A DNA stretch of 64,000 bases from Urechis unicinctus (Eukaryota > Annelida > Polychaeta > Xenopneusta > Urechidae). Positions 21,476 to 36,399 of the stretch are shown in pieces. Made by a program: the position numbers and the translations under genes. The stretch lies in the NCBI GenBank assembly GCA_034190875.2, contig CM067356.1, positions 48,489,740 through 48,553,739 on the forward strand, read 5' to 3'. Positions within the stretch are counted from its first letter, which is position 1, and each line of letters begins with the position of its first letter. Under the pieces are notes generated by a model. That model saw nothing but the letters and a program-made list of their open reading frames with translations, made no database searches and was not told the DNA's origin.

Positions 21476-24400
21476 CGCGATGTTCCATATAGTTACAGTC
21501 AAAGACTCGGTACAAACAACATGATTTGATTTTATTACTGTCATCTTTTTTATATACCAATATGGTGTTGATGAATGAAAGGTGTTCCTCTAATCATATC
21601 CAGTCAATATGCAAATGAGACACATGTTTCTCACTTAAGAACCAGAGGAAACACAAGCTATGATCATATCATAATAACATAATTCAATTATCTATTATAT
21701 ATTGGTGAAATTACGATTGCGTCTTCACTGCAATTGTGGCTTGACATTGTGAGGCCGGTTAGAACTCGAGTACAATTGTCTCCTTGTGGATGATAACAGG
21801 TTAAAAACATTGAGATTAGATTTATATGGGACTTTCTTCTTATAGAAATTGCGTTGATGTGTGCGCTTTATCACATGACTAATTATTTGCATCACGTATG
21901 TGCATAAATTGCAGAGATCACTGTTATCATTGCACAGAGATGTAACGGGTTTTGGATGAAAAAATTACATAATCAAGAGCTGTTTATACACTGTGTATCG
22001 CTCTTTTGGAATGATTATTTCATAAGGGGGTTCGTTTAAATGTGCAGTCATTTTCATTGATTGGTATATGGTGTAGGGCTTGCTTTATTTCATGCTGAGG
22101 CAATCTCAAGGTGAGCCATGACATCTGTTGCAACAAAGCAGAATGAGTTGAAGCATCGATTGATCGCAAGATACTCTTCTAATAGAAATACTTCATTAAG
22201 ACTTATCTTTCAACGTGATGCGTCAGCTAATAAAACGCTTAGCCGTCTTTTGACAAAAGGGTATGCCTGCATGTCCGCCGTATTTACGCAAATACGTCCT
22301 TGATGTTACGCATATTCCGTGCTGAGACAGGGGCGTAGGCCATCACGATCAGTCCAATCATTTGTTTACCAATATAAAGAGATGTATTGTGATATTTATT
22401 GTGTTATGATACATGTTGTTGGTGAATGCTTGCTTTAGTGTATATGCGCGTGCCGAAGTTATTACATTTACGTTTGCCATCAGCCCATTTCTGGCGAAAT
22501 CACATTCATCTGTGTAAAAAAACTCACGGCAACAGAGCATTGTGTATACCAACCAAGCCTAACATGTTATGGTACACAATTTAACGTAGAGGCCTTGTAA
22601 ATTTTTGAAACATCCTTCGGAAGAAAACACAATAGCGTGGTTAAAAGATTGTGAATAAAGGAACTGACCGAATTTAATTTGTTATAGTTTTTGGTATCAC
22701 AACAAATACCCACCAACGATGGACACGCTTAGCCAGCAGTATGTAGGGTGCCATAAATCTGCTTATTTGCTGAATGGTGCTAGGCGTCAATAGCGAACAA
22801 AAGGAACAGGACATGGGTATGAAAATAAGACATATGAACAAAGAAATCCCTACGCATATGCATCCACGTCATTAATGGATTGTTATGTAGTTTCTCACAA
22901 ACATCGCAGTTAATTCATATGCTATATAGGAAAAGCAAATTAATTCCACGTTATCAAAGAGGTGTACATATCCCTTGTCGATCAATTAGGATGATTCGTG
23001 TAATTTGATCTAGCATAAACAACCACAATGTGTAACAATAGCGTGTAAGTAACACGTATTTAATAAACGTATGAAAAATATTGAAAATCAAACTGACACC
23101 ATAAACTAATTAACACAATTACAATGCGGATAAAACCATTTCTATTTCTTATATAGCTGACACTTAATGACTAACGAACAGACGATATGCTAGCCGATAG
23201 TCCGTAGCAAAATATATACAATGCCAAATGGTGTCCAGGGTAAGCATGTTTTGACAAATATAGAGACAACTTCCCCAAGCACAACAAATGATGCTTTGGG
23301 ATGCGAGGTACAATTATCACTGATAATACTTATTTCGCGCAGTGTAAACTTATTTTTACCATGACTGGAATAAATGCCACACAAAGTATGTTCAGCAGCT
23401 CGAATAATTCACCATTCACTTGCTGCAAAATGCATTCTGTTTAACGTAAAATAGCATGATGTTCAAAATAACATATTCTTTGGATGTTCGAATAAGCAAT
23501 TTCGCGTTTCAGGACGCAACAAGCAATATGACGTTGTTTCAAATATAGTTGCAAATATAGTATAACTAGAGTATACGTTTTGTGCATTTCCATGGTATTG
23601 CTTCCAAACGACATTTGTTTCTTCGGTTGAGACAGTTATGCGTCGCTGCAAACGTCATCCGATTAGTTGTTGCCCTAGATGAATAAAACTGCCTCTAACA
23701 ACGACTTTTGCATTCATGTTGTGCCTGTTGGGCAGGTTGAGACGCATCAATTAGATTTATAGCCCGCATATACATATGATAATATTTTACATCATTATCT
23801 GACCAGCATGAATGACCAAGGTAAAGGCAATCTGCGCAATGAATCAGCGCTGAAATGAAAGGGTTTGTTAATTTGCCGATACGATACAATTTTATAACGA
23901 TGTTATCTTTACAGAACTAGTAACTGCACACATGATATGCCGTTATTATGAAGTCATATCGAATGTGCTTCTGTTTATTGCTTTTCTGCAGTTCGGTATC
24001 TTTCTTTTGTAGCTGCATTACGCATTGCACGAACCCGAACAAGCGACATCTCCCTTTCGTTACACAATACTGAAAAATAGTGCCGGTTTCTATGTTGTCG
24101 TTATCCATCAAGTATAATGACCATGCTATCAGATAAAGGCGCTGCACTGATGGATGAGGCCAAGTATGGCCAGTAGTTTTTACCCGTTCATTATACTATC
24201 TTTGGTCACGTAATTGATCGAGGCGATCCATTTAGTAGATAACATAGCAGCATGGATAAAAATGCAACGCAGGCAGATAAGATAATTGGCAAAACACGAT
24301 AAGACAATGCACTCAAATAATATTGAATGATTGCCTAAGCTTAACCGACATCATAAGTGACAGAGAAATTGAGTGGATGAAAAGCCGGCTTAATGCCTAC

Positions 24401-27400
24401 TTGAGGGTCCGATTGTTGTTATAATGTATTCTGAGCGAATGGCAAGATTAACTCGGCTTCATCGGCAGCAAGCGCAAAAGAGATGTGAGATATGGGTGCA
24501 CGAGTAACGCAATGCGAGTGAATCACTGTTTGGTTAGTGGAGCGCAGGCCGTGCATTTCTGCCACTGGACATTTTCCTCTGTCATGTTTGCTGGCACTTA
24601 AGTTTCTGCATCGGTCGTTATAATTGAAAAATGAGTCATCAGTGTTATACAATAAAACAAAACCGATGGTTTGGTACCAATGCTGTGGAACCAAAGTATG
24701 TGGACTATCTTTGATTACCACAAATGGGTAAAATTCGAATTTGAATGATTATCGATGAGCAACCGAAATGCCGTCAAGTTTTACTCCCCATTAAAAATGC
24801 AATCCCTACGCGCAACTGACAAACTATTGCCTTACACTGTTGATAGTCTCCGAAACAAGCCTTTGCAGTAGGTTTCTGTCTGAGAGGATATAATCTTGAA
24901 TAAGCTAGTGAAATTTTTGTAAACTTCTTACAACATTTTTTGACGCCCATCAAGCCCACTGGAAAGATTAAGAACATTAAGAGATCGCAAAGAGTAGAAA
25001 AAGGCAAAAACAATATTTTTTTTGCTTTAATGATTGCTTGCATCCACGCGTCAAATTTTACGCGCATTACAAATCAAAATGCCATGTGCTCAACGCTCTG
25101 CTCCCTGGATTATCGGAATCCCATAAAACACCTAGCAAATCATAAGGTTGATTAGTTAATGTGTTTTGTTTACGCTTCTACGACTGATGGACTGCATTAA
25201 CACGTCTATTCCAGTAACAGTCAAAATGCCTCGTGAACAGCGCTCCGATACAGCCATGTCCTGGATAATGGCTCTGGGGATGATATGATTAAATATGTGG
25301 AGTATGTTCACACCCCGGTCAAACAATTTTTGCTTTTAAGCTCACTCGGAGCGGGATGTTTAACAAGCTCGGATGTTTAAGAGAAGCATACAGTATATGA
25401 AAAAAATAAAAACAGTCTATGCAAGGGCAAATTATCAGCCCAAGGTGGGAGAGGCGAGAATATTAAAAAAATAAACATTTGCAACGCATTTTCTCCACTG
25501 CCACCTATCATATCCTACAGCATACACGCGCATCATTGATTTATAATCCCAAAAAAATCCATCTAAATGATTTTGAAAATGCATGTATTGCTTTAACTAA
25601 TAGTTTGAAATGGAGAGTATTATTCACTGTAGAACAAAAGATGTCTTCTAGATTGTTAAGGGACCTGTAATTGATATGATAAAATCTTCGTACCCATGCA
25701 TAGTACGTTATTGTACTTATCCAAGTGACATCACTTTATTCTAGACGGTTCAAATTCTTCTTACTCACCTATTCAGGGCCGTTATCGGAAAAGATCAGCC
25801 ACAGCACAAAACATTATATAGTCCTTATTGCTTCTTAGACACCACGGCCTTTAAAGCATGTTGTGATTTTTCTGTATGTGAAATATATCGCGCCTGATGG
25901 TTTTTGTGTGTGAAATAAGTTAACGTTTTAACTTAATACTTCCGTCAGTAGGTATTTAAACACTACCATTTATTTGTACTGCTGCTTTATCGAGTCAAGT
26001 AATTTTTGAAGTCAGGTTTCTATGATGATTTTGGTTAAGTGTATTATTTTTTATTGTCACAAATAAACAGTGATAACAACTGCAATACTGCTACTGTATT
26101 GGACCTGATAATAGAATATCTTAGGGCAATAAAAGGTGTGCATTACGGACATCCTTCTTTGAGTTTCTCATCCATACATGCAATTCAAGATGCACCGACA
26201 TGTGCGTCCATGCACTAGATTTCATATTGACCTTATTTCGGGTGGTCTATAAGACAGTTAAGGACCACTTGAGTCAGGATTGTAAGTTGACGGAAAAGAT
26301 AGTAAGAATAGTAATGAATATATGCAAACGTGGATGTTCTAAACATTTTGCATGATTTATTCACTGTCTACATTTGTGACGGCATTCAAAACAATTGCAG
26401 TCGATGGTGAAGGTTGCCTGTACGCTGCTGTGGGAAGCTTGAGCCTATTCCTCCCGCGATATTGTATTGTTTACGTTTACAGACTAACAACACGCTTGGG
26501 TCTGCTAATCACTCGACATATTGTTTGACCTGATGACTTTCGTGGCTCTACAAACGCACTCAATGACAATGCTGTCAATCTAAATCTTTTCTTCTGTCGC
26601 AACTATTTCCCGTTCAAGAGTTGCGAATTATCAATAAAGATTGTATTTGGGTGTGAGGTTGCTTACATCGACGGATATCTGTACTCAAAGCCAAATGGCT
26701 GACCCTGCAATAAATATATCGCCGTTAATCGGCATATATTGAGATGATTTCGTGCCTGTCAGGGGTAAATACCTTGTTACAAACGCAATTAAGACATTAT
26801 AATAGATTTCATTAACTAAGGATGTAGGACAGGAAAGATGGGGGAGGCGAGGGTTGTGAGGGATGTTGCGAGTATTGTGAGTTTTGTTGTCAGGTACTTA
26901 TGTTAGAATTGTACAAACATATGATCTTAGGACGCTAACCAATTGTTTACGTTAATCTGAGGATACGTTATCTTTTAGAAAAGAATCACTGCTGCAATTG
27001 ATGTAGATAAAGCCTTTGTATTATGATGGTGTTGGTATTAACGGCTGAAGCTTTAAGTTTGCACCTTTTGTAAAGCGCTGTCACTCCAGCGTTCGTGACA
27101 TATTCTGTCAAATTTTGGCATAATTTGTATCCATTTATCATGGAGTATGACATTGCTGTCATCTATTTCCATTTTGACTTCACAGAAATTCAGAAATGAT
27201 ATATCTCTGTAAGTTTATGAGCCGCGCTTGATATCTTCTCGCTGATGGCGCTGAATGACACATATGCCAACCTGCAGCGTGGGAAGAAAATATGTTATGC
27301 ATTATGGTTGGGATTTCCATAAAGGGCTTACAAAGATTGAACATAGATGCCCTTGAAACCTGGCGTACGTCAATATCTAGTCTTAAGGTTGATTCCAAAT

Positions 27401-28749
27401 GTCACATTATAGTGATCTGTGTATATTGCATAAATAATGCAACCCCATGTCGGAAAACTACCGAAGATGTTCGGGAAAGAACCATCTGCCTGAGCACTAA
27501 GCGCCAAGATATACGTTAAATCTCATTTTTATGCTTCTTTTCTTGGCAATGATACGGCTGTCTAATACATTACTTAAAAGTAATAGTATTAATGAGGTTT
27601 GATAGAAGTCACCACGCGGTAGGTTGGAAGTTACATTATTGCTGTTGAGGGGGTGCCTTTTGCAACTCAATTCTCCCACTGGCTTGGTTATGACCGTGTT
27701 TTCACCATCCTCAGTTACCACGAAATGAGAACAAATAGCATTTGCACAAATTGTTATCCATAGGAACACCTCCGCTTTGCATGCACCACCTCCCACAGCT
27801 GTGTACATACCACCTAACCACCTAACCTATGATCATGAAGCTCCAAGGAGGTGATCAATGCTATCTTCAAAAAGGTCAAAATGTCAAAGACGGTCTGTAT
27901 TAAGGCAAGCATACGCTAAGCCTCACGACAAGAATCGGAATGAGCGGTAGAAGTGGATCTCACAAAGGAAACAACGATAAAGGGACGTTCTATTCTATAG
28001 GAGATGCATGATAGTAATGGACCGAAATGTTATGGACCATTCCTTCACTTTGTATTCAAACGATTTCATCTGCCTAAAATCAAGTTACACAATATCCAGT
28101 CATTATGTACATTCCTTTACAATTTGTAATGTTTTGCCAGCAATGCTTTTTGTTTATATCAGCGCACGTGAAGACGATCGATTAGCATCATCATGATAAT
28201 CAATTGCCTAATCGGCAACCGATGGATCCGATGAATGACTTCTATCTGTTCCTTCACTTCAAAAGAGAGATTAGAAGGTATTTATTAATCATAGCTGCAT
28301 AAAATGCTTTGAAAAACTGCAATAATTGTTTACATTCTCTTCAATAGAAAAAAGCCAAATACGTCAAGTAAATTCCAAGTACCATATCATGTTAATTTTA
28401 TACAGATTCTATGCTTGGTTTTTCATGCATGTTGTTTTATTCAAAGGACCTAAATAGACGTTTTAAACCAAATGAGCATCAGCTTGGTTCGATAGAGATA
28501 CAACGTTTGGCTTTTGATTTGTGCCACGGTCGTCAGTAATAATTGTTGGGAAGTGGACGAAGCTTGCATCGTTAATAAAGCCCATAAAAAATACAACATT
28601 CGCGCCAATAAGTGTGCGCATTTTGAAACAATCATTGCCCCGTTTTGCTTTTACCAAGATTTTTGTCCAAGGCGCGCGATCACCCATGTTGCTGTAATCG
28701 CCGGTGACGTGAGTCTACAGCATTTCAGTTATCCACACGGCGTCAGGGA
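21476..28749. other. Gene desert, no gene seen
   Basis: About 7.3 kb of AT-rich sequence with no frame above about 105 codons and no domain, RNA gene or clear transposon end. A weak local duplication links about 25070-25125 and 25215-25275 (both with CAAAATGCC, then a TCCTGGAT/CCCTGGAT block). Some of it may be decayed R-family sequence in inverted orientation continuing from 28750, but I could not anchor it. Confidence 0.45.
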
Positions 28750-31700
28750 ATGGGCGATAAATGAATAATAGAATGTGACAGACCATTAATAACAATGCAC
28801 GCAAAGACGATCAATTATGTTATTTGATATAATTGGAGTTGGGTTCACACTGCTTCATTATAGCAGTCGGACTGCATGCCGCTGCATCGGAAAGTACATG
28901 GTTTTGCCCTTTCCCTATGTGATACATATGTTTTACAACATGTGATTACTAACACAACAAGGCCATTTGAAATATAACTATAAAGTAATATGCTTCAAAT
29001 CACAATATCGAGCAGCGTGAGTTACGATGAGATTATTTTATGAAGGTTACTTCTTATTGGAACTCTACAATTAATGATGCCATTTTTTCCTAGTCATTAC
29101 GGCAATTCATTATAGCTATGAGGTGGCTTAACACATAGACTTGCCTAATCTTTTCTCAAAATTGGTACAATGTTGGCCATGATGAAAGTCATGACAAAAT
29201 ATCCCCTTTTTCGTTTAGTGTATAAGTAAATAAAACTCTGTAAAAGCTTAATATTTCCTCTCCGATTTTCAATCTGTTAGATACAACTGCATGAGCAACA
29301 TCCACCAAGAGATAATGTAATAACTATTTAGGAACTGCTTCGACGTTAAGATGTTAAAATCCACATTGTCACCTTAAATAATGTCTTAATTTGGCCATAT
29401 GTCTCGCCGGCATCCTCTCGAGAGTTTGCCTCAACGTAGCCATATACCCGATAACATTACGATAATTCTACTGAATCGCATGACATGTGTCTGTGCAAGT
29501 GATTACGATTAAAGACAAGGAAGCCCAAGGTAACAGACCTCTTTCCAAGCATTTCCCGAACGTCTGAAGCTTATATAATTAATGCGCTTTCGCCGGCGAG
29601 AGGATTGGAAACTGTGTTGGTAGATAAATCTGTACATTGTCGCAAACGAACGAGCTACATCCAACGCAATCACTGAGGTAACGCAGAAACTTCGGCATTT
29701 AATTTATGATAGGCAGTTTAATTCATTGACAACATTCGAGCATAATACAATTGTATAACCAGGTGACATCCCAACAGTACAAAGGTTAATTTGCATTGAT
29801 TGTTTGAGGCTTTCTGTCCCATGACAGTAACATTAACCTTGGGCTTCTCGTACTATACAATCTAAGGTCGGCAACACGGTCAGACATTAGGTAGCGGGGG
29901 TGAAATAACTTGTTATTATCTGGTTGGCTTCATGCAAGTAATCAGGTTGTTTACGCAAATTACCACATTCATTTTATTCTTTGTTCCACGTATGGTGCAT
30001 ACATATTTGTTTATCATCCCTCATCCCCGGAAAAAATCACGAAACTGCGCATGCGTACGTTGAAGTGGTAAAGATCGATATAATGTTGCGAATCAAACGA
30101 AGCCTGATCTATTTTCTCTTCATCAATTAGTAAGTTGACAATGAAGCAAATGCTGAAAGGATTCTCGCTGTCAATTGGTGTACAAGAGTTGCATGGCAAG
30201 ATTTAACTAGTATATTTCTATCCTGGAACTGACTTCTTTCACCCGATATTCCATGATCAAGGCCGGCAAAGATCCACATTGATAATTATCTAGTAAGCTT
30301 GCACAGTCATACCTAGATATTTCATCGTTCAAGTATATTTGACTCAGAGTCGCTTATGTCAAGGCCTCAAATACCAAGTAACAGGCAGAAGACCGATTCT
30401 ACAGCCATATTGATCATTATCTGGTCAACTTTTGCAGTCATTTCTGGATATTTCATCGTTCACAAACCATTTTACCTCTGTATTATCCTAGTGCAGTCAA
30501 AACATACCCTATTAGATATCTTGTGAGCTTTGAACGTCGCATTTGCATATTGTACCATCCAGTTTTGTAATTCAGTTCAGTATCTCTTATCCGGAATTCC
30601 GAAATCCGGAATTGTTTGGCAAGCACCGTTATGACGCCGCAGTGAAATTTTCTGGAGATTTCAAGTCCTAATAAACGACAGACAGTTGCGGTCTGACCTC
30701 GGCGGCATGAGGTTTGAGGTTTGTGTTAGGCCATTATCAAGGTGCTTTAATAAGTCGCACCTTCTCAGCCGACAATGGGGGGTCTCTTAAATTAGCATGA
30801 ATGCTTAAACCGTGCGCCTCCAGTTCGGGCAGTAAAACGACCTAGGCAGAGAAACTTCGCCTCTAACAGCGTTCGCGCTGTTTACTTATTTCGTTTTCTC
30901 ATATCCGCGCTGATGCATCAGATCATCAAGACCAGGGGCGAGTGTCTGGCCTATAAAATGACCATAATACGCTAATTAGCATCAGTGATGTTCTGTTTAT
31001 CGTGTAGAAAATTACATTTTACATTAAGAAAAGGGTGACGGGACCTCGGGTCGTATTCTCAGCTGACATTGTCTTTAGCCTGTGTCCAAGCATGTATGCC
31101 GCGATAACTAAATAGGGTATAAATTAGATTTTAATCCCTACATAATCGCGTCGCTTTGGCTGTTTCATTATATTCCCCATCACGAAATAACGTCTAGGTA
31201 CGCTTGTGACTGTTAGCGCACCTTTTTAAAAAGAAATTATTCCGATTTCGTCGAGTCGAAATTTACAATGTGAAGTGACAGGGCGGTGTTCGTTTGGAAA
31301 ACCGCAACGTTATGATTTACACACGGTTGTACATCTCCATACTTACGTAATGCATGATAATGGGAGTGTAGAAAGACATTCCGAAATCCGGATAATTCCG
31401 AAATCCGGAACTCCCTCGGTCCCGGGCATTCCGGATAAGGGATACTCAACTGTATATGAAATCACTCATACGTATCCGTAGCAAAGGCATCCTAGCATAT
31501 GAAAATGGCAATTAAATGTTGGTTTAAAGCGTGATATAACAAGTATCGCAATTTTGACAGCGCCTTACAATTGCTAGGCTCAGCGCTGCTTATATGTATT
31601 GCTCGTTGCACAATATATCAATACATGTTAGGTGTGACTCACTTAGCTACTGCTAATGCTAAGCGAGCCTCGGTAGATTTTATTAAACCGTGATTGATTA

Positions 31701-33450
31701 CACTCACTTGATCAAAAGTAACATAGTTCAAATGATTACAGAAGAAATATAAGCGATGGACCCGTATAAGCGAAATAGATGCGTTGAAGCCGTACACAAA
31801 ACTTATGTTTTCCATTCACCATGTTGAAGCTTTAAAGGCATTAAAGTTACAGATTGTCCTTTTACAATCATGTGTAATATCTTCACTGTACAACTGGTTA
31901 TGGAGTGGTGTTATTTTAATCCACAACAACAATTACTAGCCCAAAATAGGTAAATGATCAGGAAGCAGTTTGACCACAACATCGTAAGGACACATATGTG
32001 ACAAAACAATAAAATATGGTCATACACTAGCCAATTATAACTAAGGGTTATGTAGCTTGCAGTGCCTTGGATCGAACCTATCTACTGCTATACCTTTGAT
32101 AAAGATAACTCAAGATTCCATCTAAGTACAATGAGTAATCAAGAAAACGACGCACTTTATTACTTTGTGCTTGTCATAGTCTATCCGGGTTAAATTTGTT
32201 AATTGTTTCTGTTTATGGATCGAGATATTGAAATAACAGTTGGCAAGTCATTTATCTTTTCTATCCGAATGTTTGGCCCGATCAATGCACTGTTATTGTT
32301 CGAAATTCCACCTCAGAATTCGATCATCCAACTATAATTGAGAGATTACCCGAGTAATTTTGGATTAATATGTGTAAATTTTTTCGATGATAATTATCAA
32401 CCTTGCATAAACTGGAGTTACCAGATCTACGACAAACGGGATGTTAGTTTTTATGTTGCGGCTAACGTTATTGAATACTGGTCATAAGACGACAAAGCTT
32501 CTTAGATATTTCGAGACCATCAAATATTTAATTTCTGCCATTGCCCTGCCATAGGGAACTATTTTGTTCGTTAATGATCTATGCATACATGTCGTTGCGT
32601 ATTACGGATCTGAGCGGCAGCTTAATGTCAAGCAAGTAGCGATGTTCATGATCCATCAAAATGCCAGGGCTTCAAAAGAAGAATGTCGCATTCATCAACA
32701 AGAGCGTTCAAATGCAGAACAACCGAGATAACGAAAACCTAATCGGTCACTTCCGATAAATTGATTGATTTTAACAAAAGATAATTAATTGCCATTTTTA
32801 GTTTGCTTTCATTTTTGTGTTGTTGCTTAATTGCAAATAATTTATTGATTATGGCTCATTGGAAACAGCCTCCAAACTATGTTTGTAATCATATTCCAAT
32901 GAATAGCGACATGGACCAGAAACTGATCATGCTTAACTCTACTATTTGCGGGCATTATTGATCACACTCCGCCCTTTTTCATCTTCGGATGTATTGTAGC
33001 GTCATATATAGTCCCGGATCTAACAAAGGCCATTCAAATAGCCGTTATATTGTTAATGAGATTTTGTAGGTGACTTGAATATCTTTGTTCTATTACGCAG
33101 CTAATCCAGATCAATATTTATTGATTATTAATTATCAGTATATGCCTCTCACTTTGATTTGAAAAATAATCATTGGCTATTAATTAATTATTGATATTTA
33201 CTACTTGTATTTCTACCAGCTAATATTAACCCTGTTTTGTCATGGAAACAAAATTGGGGTCTGGCTACGTTTGTGGCTGCATTAATACCTTTTGTATATA
33301 GCGATTGATAAGCGCCGAGCTGTGGATTGTGAATCACAATATACAATCATAGATAATCACAGATAATTTGTTATCATATAACCATAGGTAATGTTCCGAA
33401 CGTTTGCCAAGGTTGCAATAGAGTTATGTCACTTTGACATCGTAGCCAAC
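28750..33450 (-). repeat. Diverged R-family segment, inverted copy
   Basis: Reverse-complement matches to the direct copies appear in reversed order, as expected for an inversion. About 28770-28960 pairs with 40590-40740 (CCAT, TAATAACAATG, ACGCA and the GGCAAAACCA block); 29390-29700 pairs with 39880-40200 and 14690-14960 (CTCAGTGATTGC, TCGTTTGCGACA, AATCACTTGCACAG as reverse complement); 30240-30470 pairs with 39085-39290; and 33110-33340 pairs with about 12130-12320. A pogo-like element interrupts it. Confidence 0.55.
30573..31452. mobile_element. Pogo/Tigger-like non-autonomous DNA element (about 880 bp)
   Basis: The ends are inverted repeats: 30573-30598 and the reverse complement of 31427-31452 agree at 24 of 26 bases, starting CAGTT and containing AGTATC and CTTATCCGGAAT. 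Both ends continue with CCGAAATCCGGA motifs. CAGT termini followed by a CCTTATCC block and CGGATTTCGG repeats are characteristic of Tigger elements of the Tc1/mariner-pogo group. The right flank begins TA, the expected target duplication; the left flank is TT, so one copy has probably mutated. The interior has no transposase frame, so it would depend on an enzyme encoded elsewhere. It is GC-richer than its surroundings. Confidence 0.75.
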
Positions 33451-33959
33451 TGCAATGATATTGTCCGCATCATTGTGCAGTTTATCAGCACTTGCGCGCC
33501 TGGAGTGAGAGGAGTTTTCTTTCTTTATAAGCTAATTTTGCTCTGATTAGATCTCCGTATAGTGTGTTGTGTTCTGTGCGTGTTACTACTGAATACGATT
33601 CTGGCGAACAATTTTCATTAATAATTATACCGCTCTGGTTTGAATGCGCTTTTGGATCGAATGGTAGGGGTCACATGCTATGTACTATAAAATGATATAT
33701 TGGCTTGTTAAAGAAAAGCCAATATTTATCGAATAGTGTGGTTTTCATCCCAATAATCACTCAAGTAGCTGTTTACATTGAAGTAATTATCTTGAATATG
33801 TCTGACACAAATGTACCATGCCTCCCAGGTCATTCGGTCCATCAAAGAGCCAAAGAGCCAAAGGTCGGGACATTTGACGATGATCCTAATCACAAGATGG
33901 TAACAACTTAATCTCTCATGATTTATTTCAGCCCTATGTACCCAGGAGATATTGTGATT
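33451..33959. other. No gene seen
   Basis: Spacer between the inverted and the next direct R-family segment; a short direct repeat AAAGAGCCAAAGAGCCAAAG lies near 33845. No feature recognised. Confidence 0.45.
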
Positions 33960-36350
33960 GAATACAAAGTTATACTGTTATGCGGCAGCATTAGCTTAGC
34001 GTGTTGACTGGTAATCTTTTTCAGTAGAAACACTTTGCTTGAATGCAACCATGTTGGTTGTAAAGGAAAACCACATTCGTTAGATCAAAAGCCTGTGTAC
34101 ATGATATGATAATGCAACTTTTCGGTTACTGATATAATTTGAAAGCTTTTGGGAAAATATGTATTAGGACTAGAATGTTGATTGCTGTGCTGCGATCCAT
34201 CAATTTTTGAAGCAATATCAGCACGGTTCAAGGTACTTATCGCCTGTCCATCCTATTGTAATTTCAATACAAATTCGTCTTGTTCGTCGTCGATACAGCA
34301 AGGTCGTGATCCTGATTAATGAAATGGAAAGAGCCATCGCCTCCTTACTTTGACAGATACTGCCCTTTGGGATTATTGCCCCATGATTACACATTCCATT
34401 CTGCTTTCTATTTTCCCGGTTCCGATAATATATTGGTCGATGATAAACGAATTTCATCAACCGATCCTGAATTATTCCAGGGATTATGTGACTGCAATTA
34501 TGCATTAACATAACATGCATGATACCCTAGAATGACAATCTACATTCAGCGACTAACTCATATAATCCCAAGCAGCTATATGCGATATATTAGGTCTGAA
34601 TGACATTGCAAATATGCAACCAGCTTTCAAATATCAAGTGCCCATCAACTCCGTTATTGATATTCACTCAAGTATTATCTGGATAAATTTGATGAAGATT
34701 GACAGTTTCATTAAGCTACAAAATCCGATATAAGACAGCACGTTCAGATAGTATGATGCAGAGATACAATTTATCTTCGCTACCTTATTTCTGTGATGCT
34801 GGTACAAACATTGATTAACGTAGCATGATCGACGCAAATATATATCTGCAATAATAAGTGAGCCAGCGGTAGGTTCAAGTAATAGCTTGATGACTATTAT
34901 TTGTGATTTATGGGAAACATGTTGCAAGTATATTCTGCATCTGTCAGTTGAGTGATTGAGGCAAGTAATGTTGTTAAGACATTTGTATCAATGAAAAAAT
35001 GACGCATCGATGCGATAGACTTTTTGATCGCATCATAATATATCGGGCACTTACTGTATATTGCACCATATAATATTATTTGTTGCTGATTAAAACGGCT
35101 CAGCTTTACATACATTAATCACCATGTCCTGACTAGAAGTCAGTGTTGAATTGTGTTCTAAAAACGCAACTAGGTGATAGGAGGTGCAGGGGCTTCGATA
35201 GAAGGAAAATGCGTTACAACGTAACAACGGAGTTTGCAATATAAGTGAAAGGCATTATAACAGCGCGTCAGCCAAATAGGCGGTAATATGGCAAGTAATA
35301 ACTCCCAACATCTTATTTGAGTGATAGATGGTGGCGTCGTTTATATTCAATCAGCGGCAGGTCATATTTCAGCAATAGAACACAGCGTTATCCAGCTTGC
35401 CAGAATTGTCAGTGCGGATCCCTGAAGGTCCATGCTACAAAACACTCGGGTGTGATACTTCTTATGCTGTGCTCTGTGGTGGTGTAGAGTTTTGCTTTGC
35501 TATCATCCGTGTCATTGACCTCCGTGTGTGGTAATGATCAATCATATGGAGACACCATCATGTCAGTTAACCGTTACGTCGCAACAAAAGCTTTTTTCAA
35601 TACTCTTTATGAACATTTGTCCAAGAGTACTCGTTTTAATCAGTTCAAAGACCAAAAAGGTCACTAAAGGTAATCTTGATCGTTCAAATGGTAACAATGG
35701 TACGCACACAGAACACGAACACTGTTTAGTACTAGTTTTGCGGGCAAAAGGGAAGGCGCACCGCATCGACAGCGCTGTCTTCTGCGAAAAAAACTAAGCT
35801 TGCCCGACGATGTCCATCGATGATATCGCAAATGATTGGAATAGTCGCACGGCAATCTTTGCAGCCGAAAACATATTAACCTTGTGTTTGTGTCTATGAC
35901 AAATACTAATGACAGCCTCAAAACTGAAAATGGCAATTTTGTGCATGCTTTCAGTATGTTATTATATAGTAATCTTCTCGGCGTCTCACCATTGCTCTAC
36001 TTCAACGTATTGCTTAGAGCACAATATGTTCAAAGAGCATGGATAACTTGATTTAACCGCCGATGTGAAGCCCGATCGCGGTTTTCGTCACGATTCTCAT
36101 TCCACATTAGTATTCAATCATCCCTCAAAAGTTAAACAGTGATTGCTCAAGTGATTGTGAATGAGGCTTTGTCAACGCTGTTGGCATTGATTAAAGTGGA
36201 AGAAAAAATTTAACGCTAAAAGGTTCTGTCAATGTATGGTATTTGCTTGGTTTAAGGGGAAACAAGATGTAAATGCCAACTTGCTGATCAGCAAGTCAAT
36301 GGCAGTTGAAGTTGTATGCAAGTCGCATTGCACATTATGCATCAAATGAT
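33960..36350 (+). repeat. Diverged R-family segment, partial direct copy
   Basis: Matches in order to copy 1 (16340-18000) and to the 38-44 kb copy: the GAAACACTTTGCTTGAATGCAA block at 34025, CACGGTTCAAGGTACTTAT at 34216, GATACAGCAAGGTCGTGATCC at 34293, AATGAAATGGAAA at 34318, CCCAAGCAGCTATATGCGA at 34567 (also 50532), GTTACGTCGCAA at 35573, and AATGCCAACTTGCTGAT near 36271 (also 43986). Confidence 0.65.
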
Positions 36351-36399
36351 CGTTCCCGTGTATTAACGTGTAAATGCAGGTCAAGACAGTAAACCAGAA

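Noticed and set aside
32060..32110. GGATCGAACC, resembling a tRNA B box
   Set aside because: No A box at suitable distance and no cloverleaf could be drawn around it.
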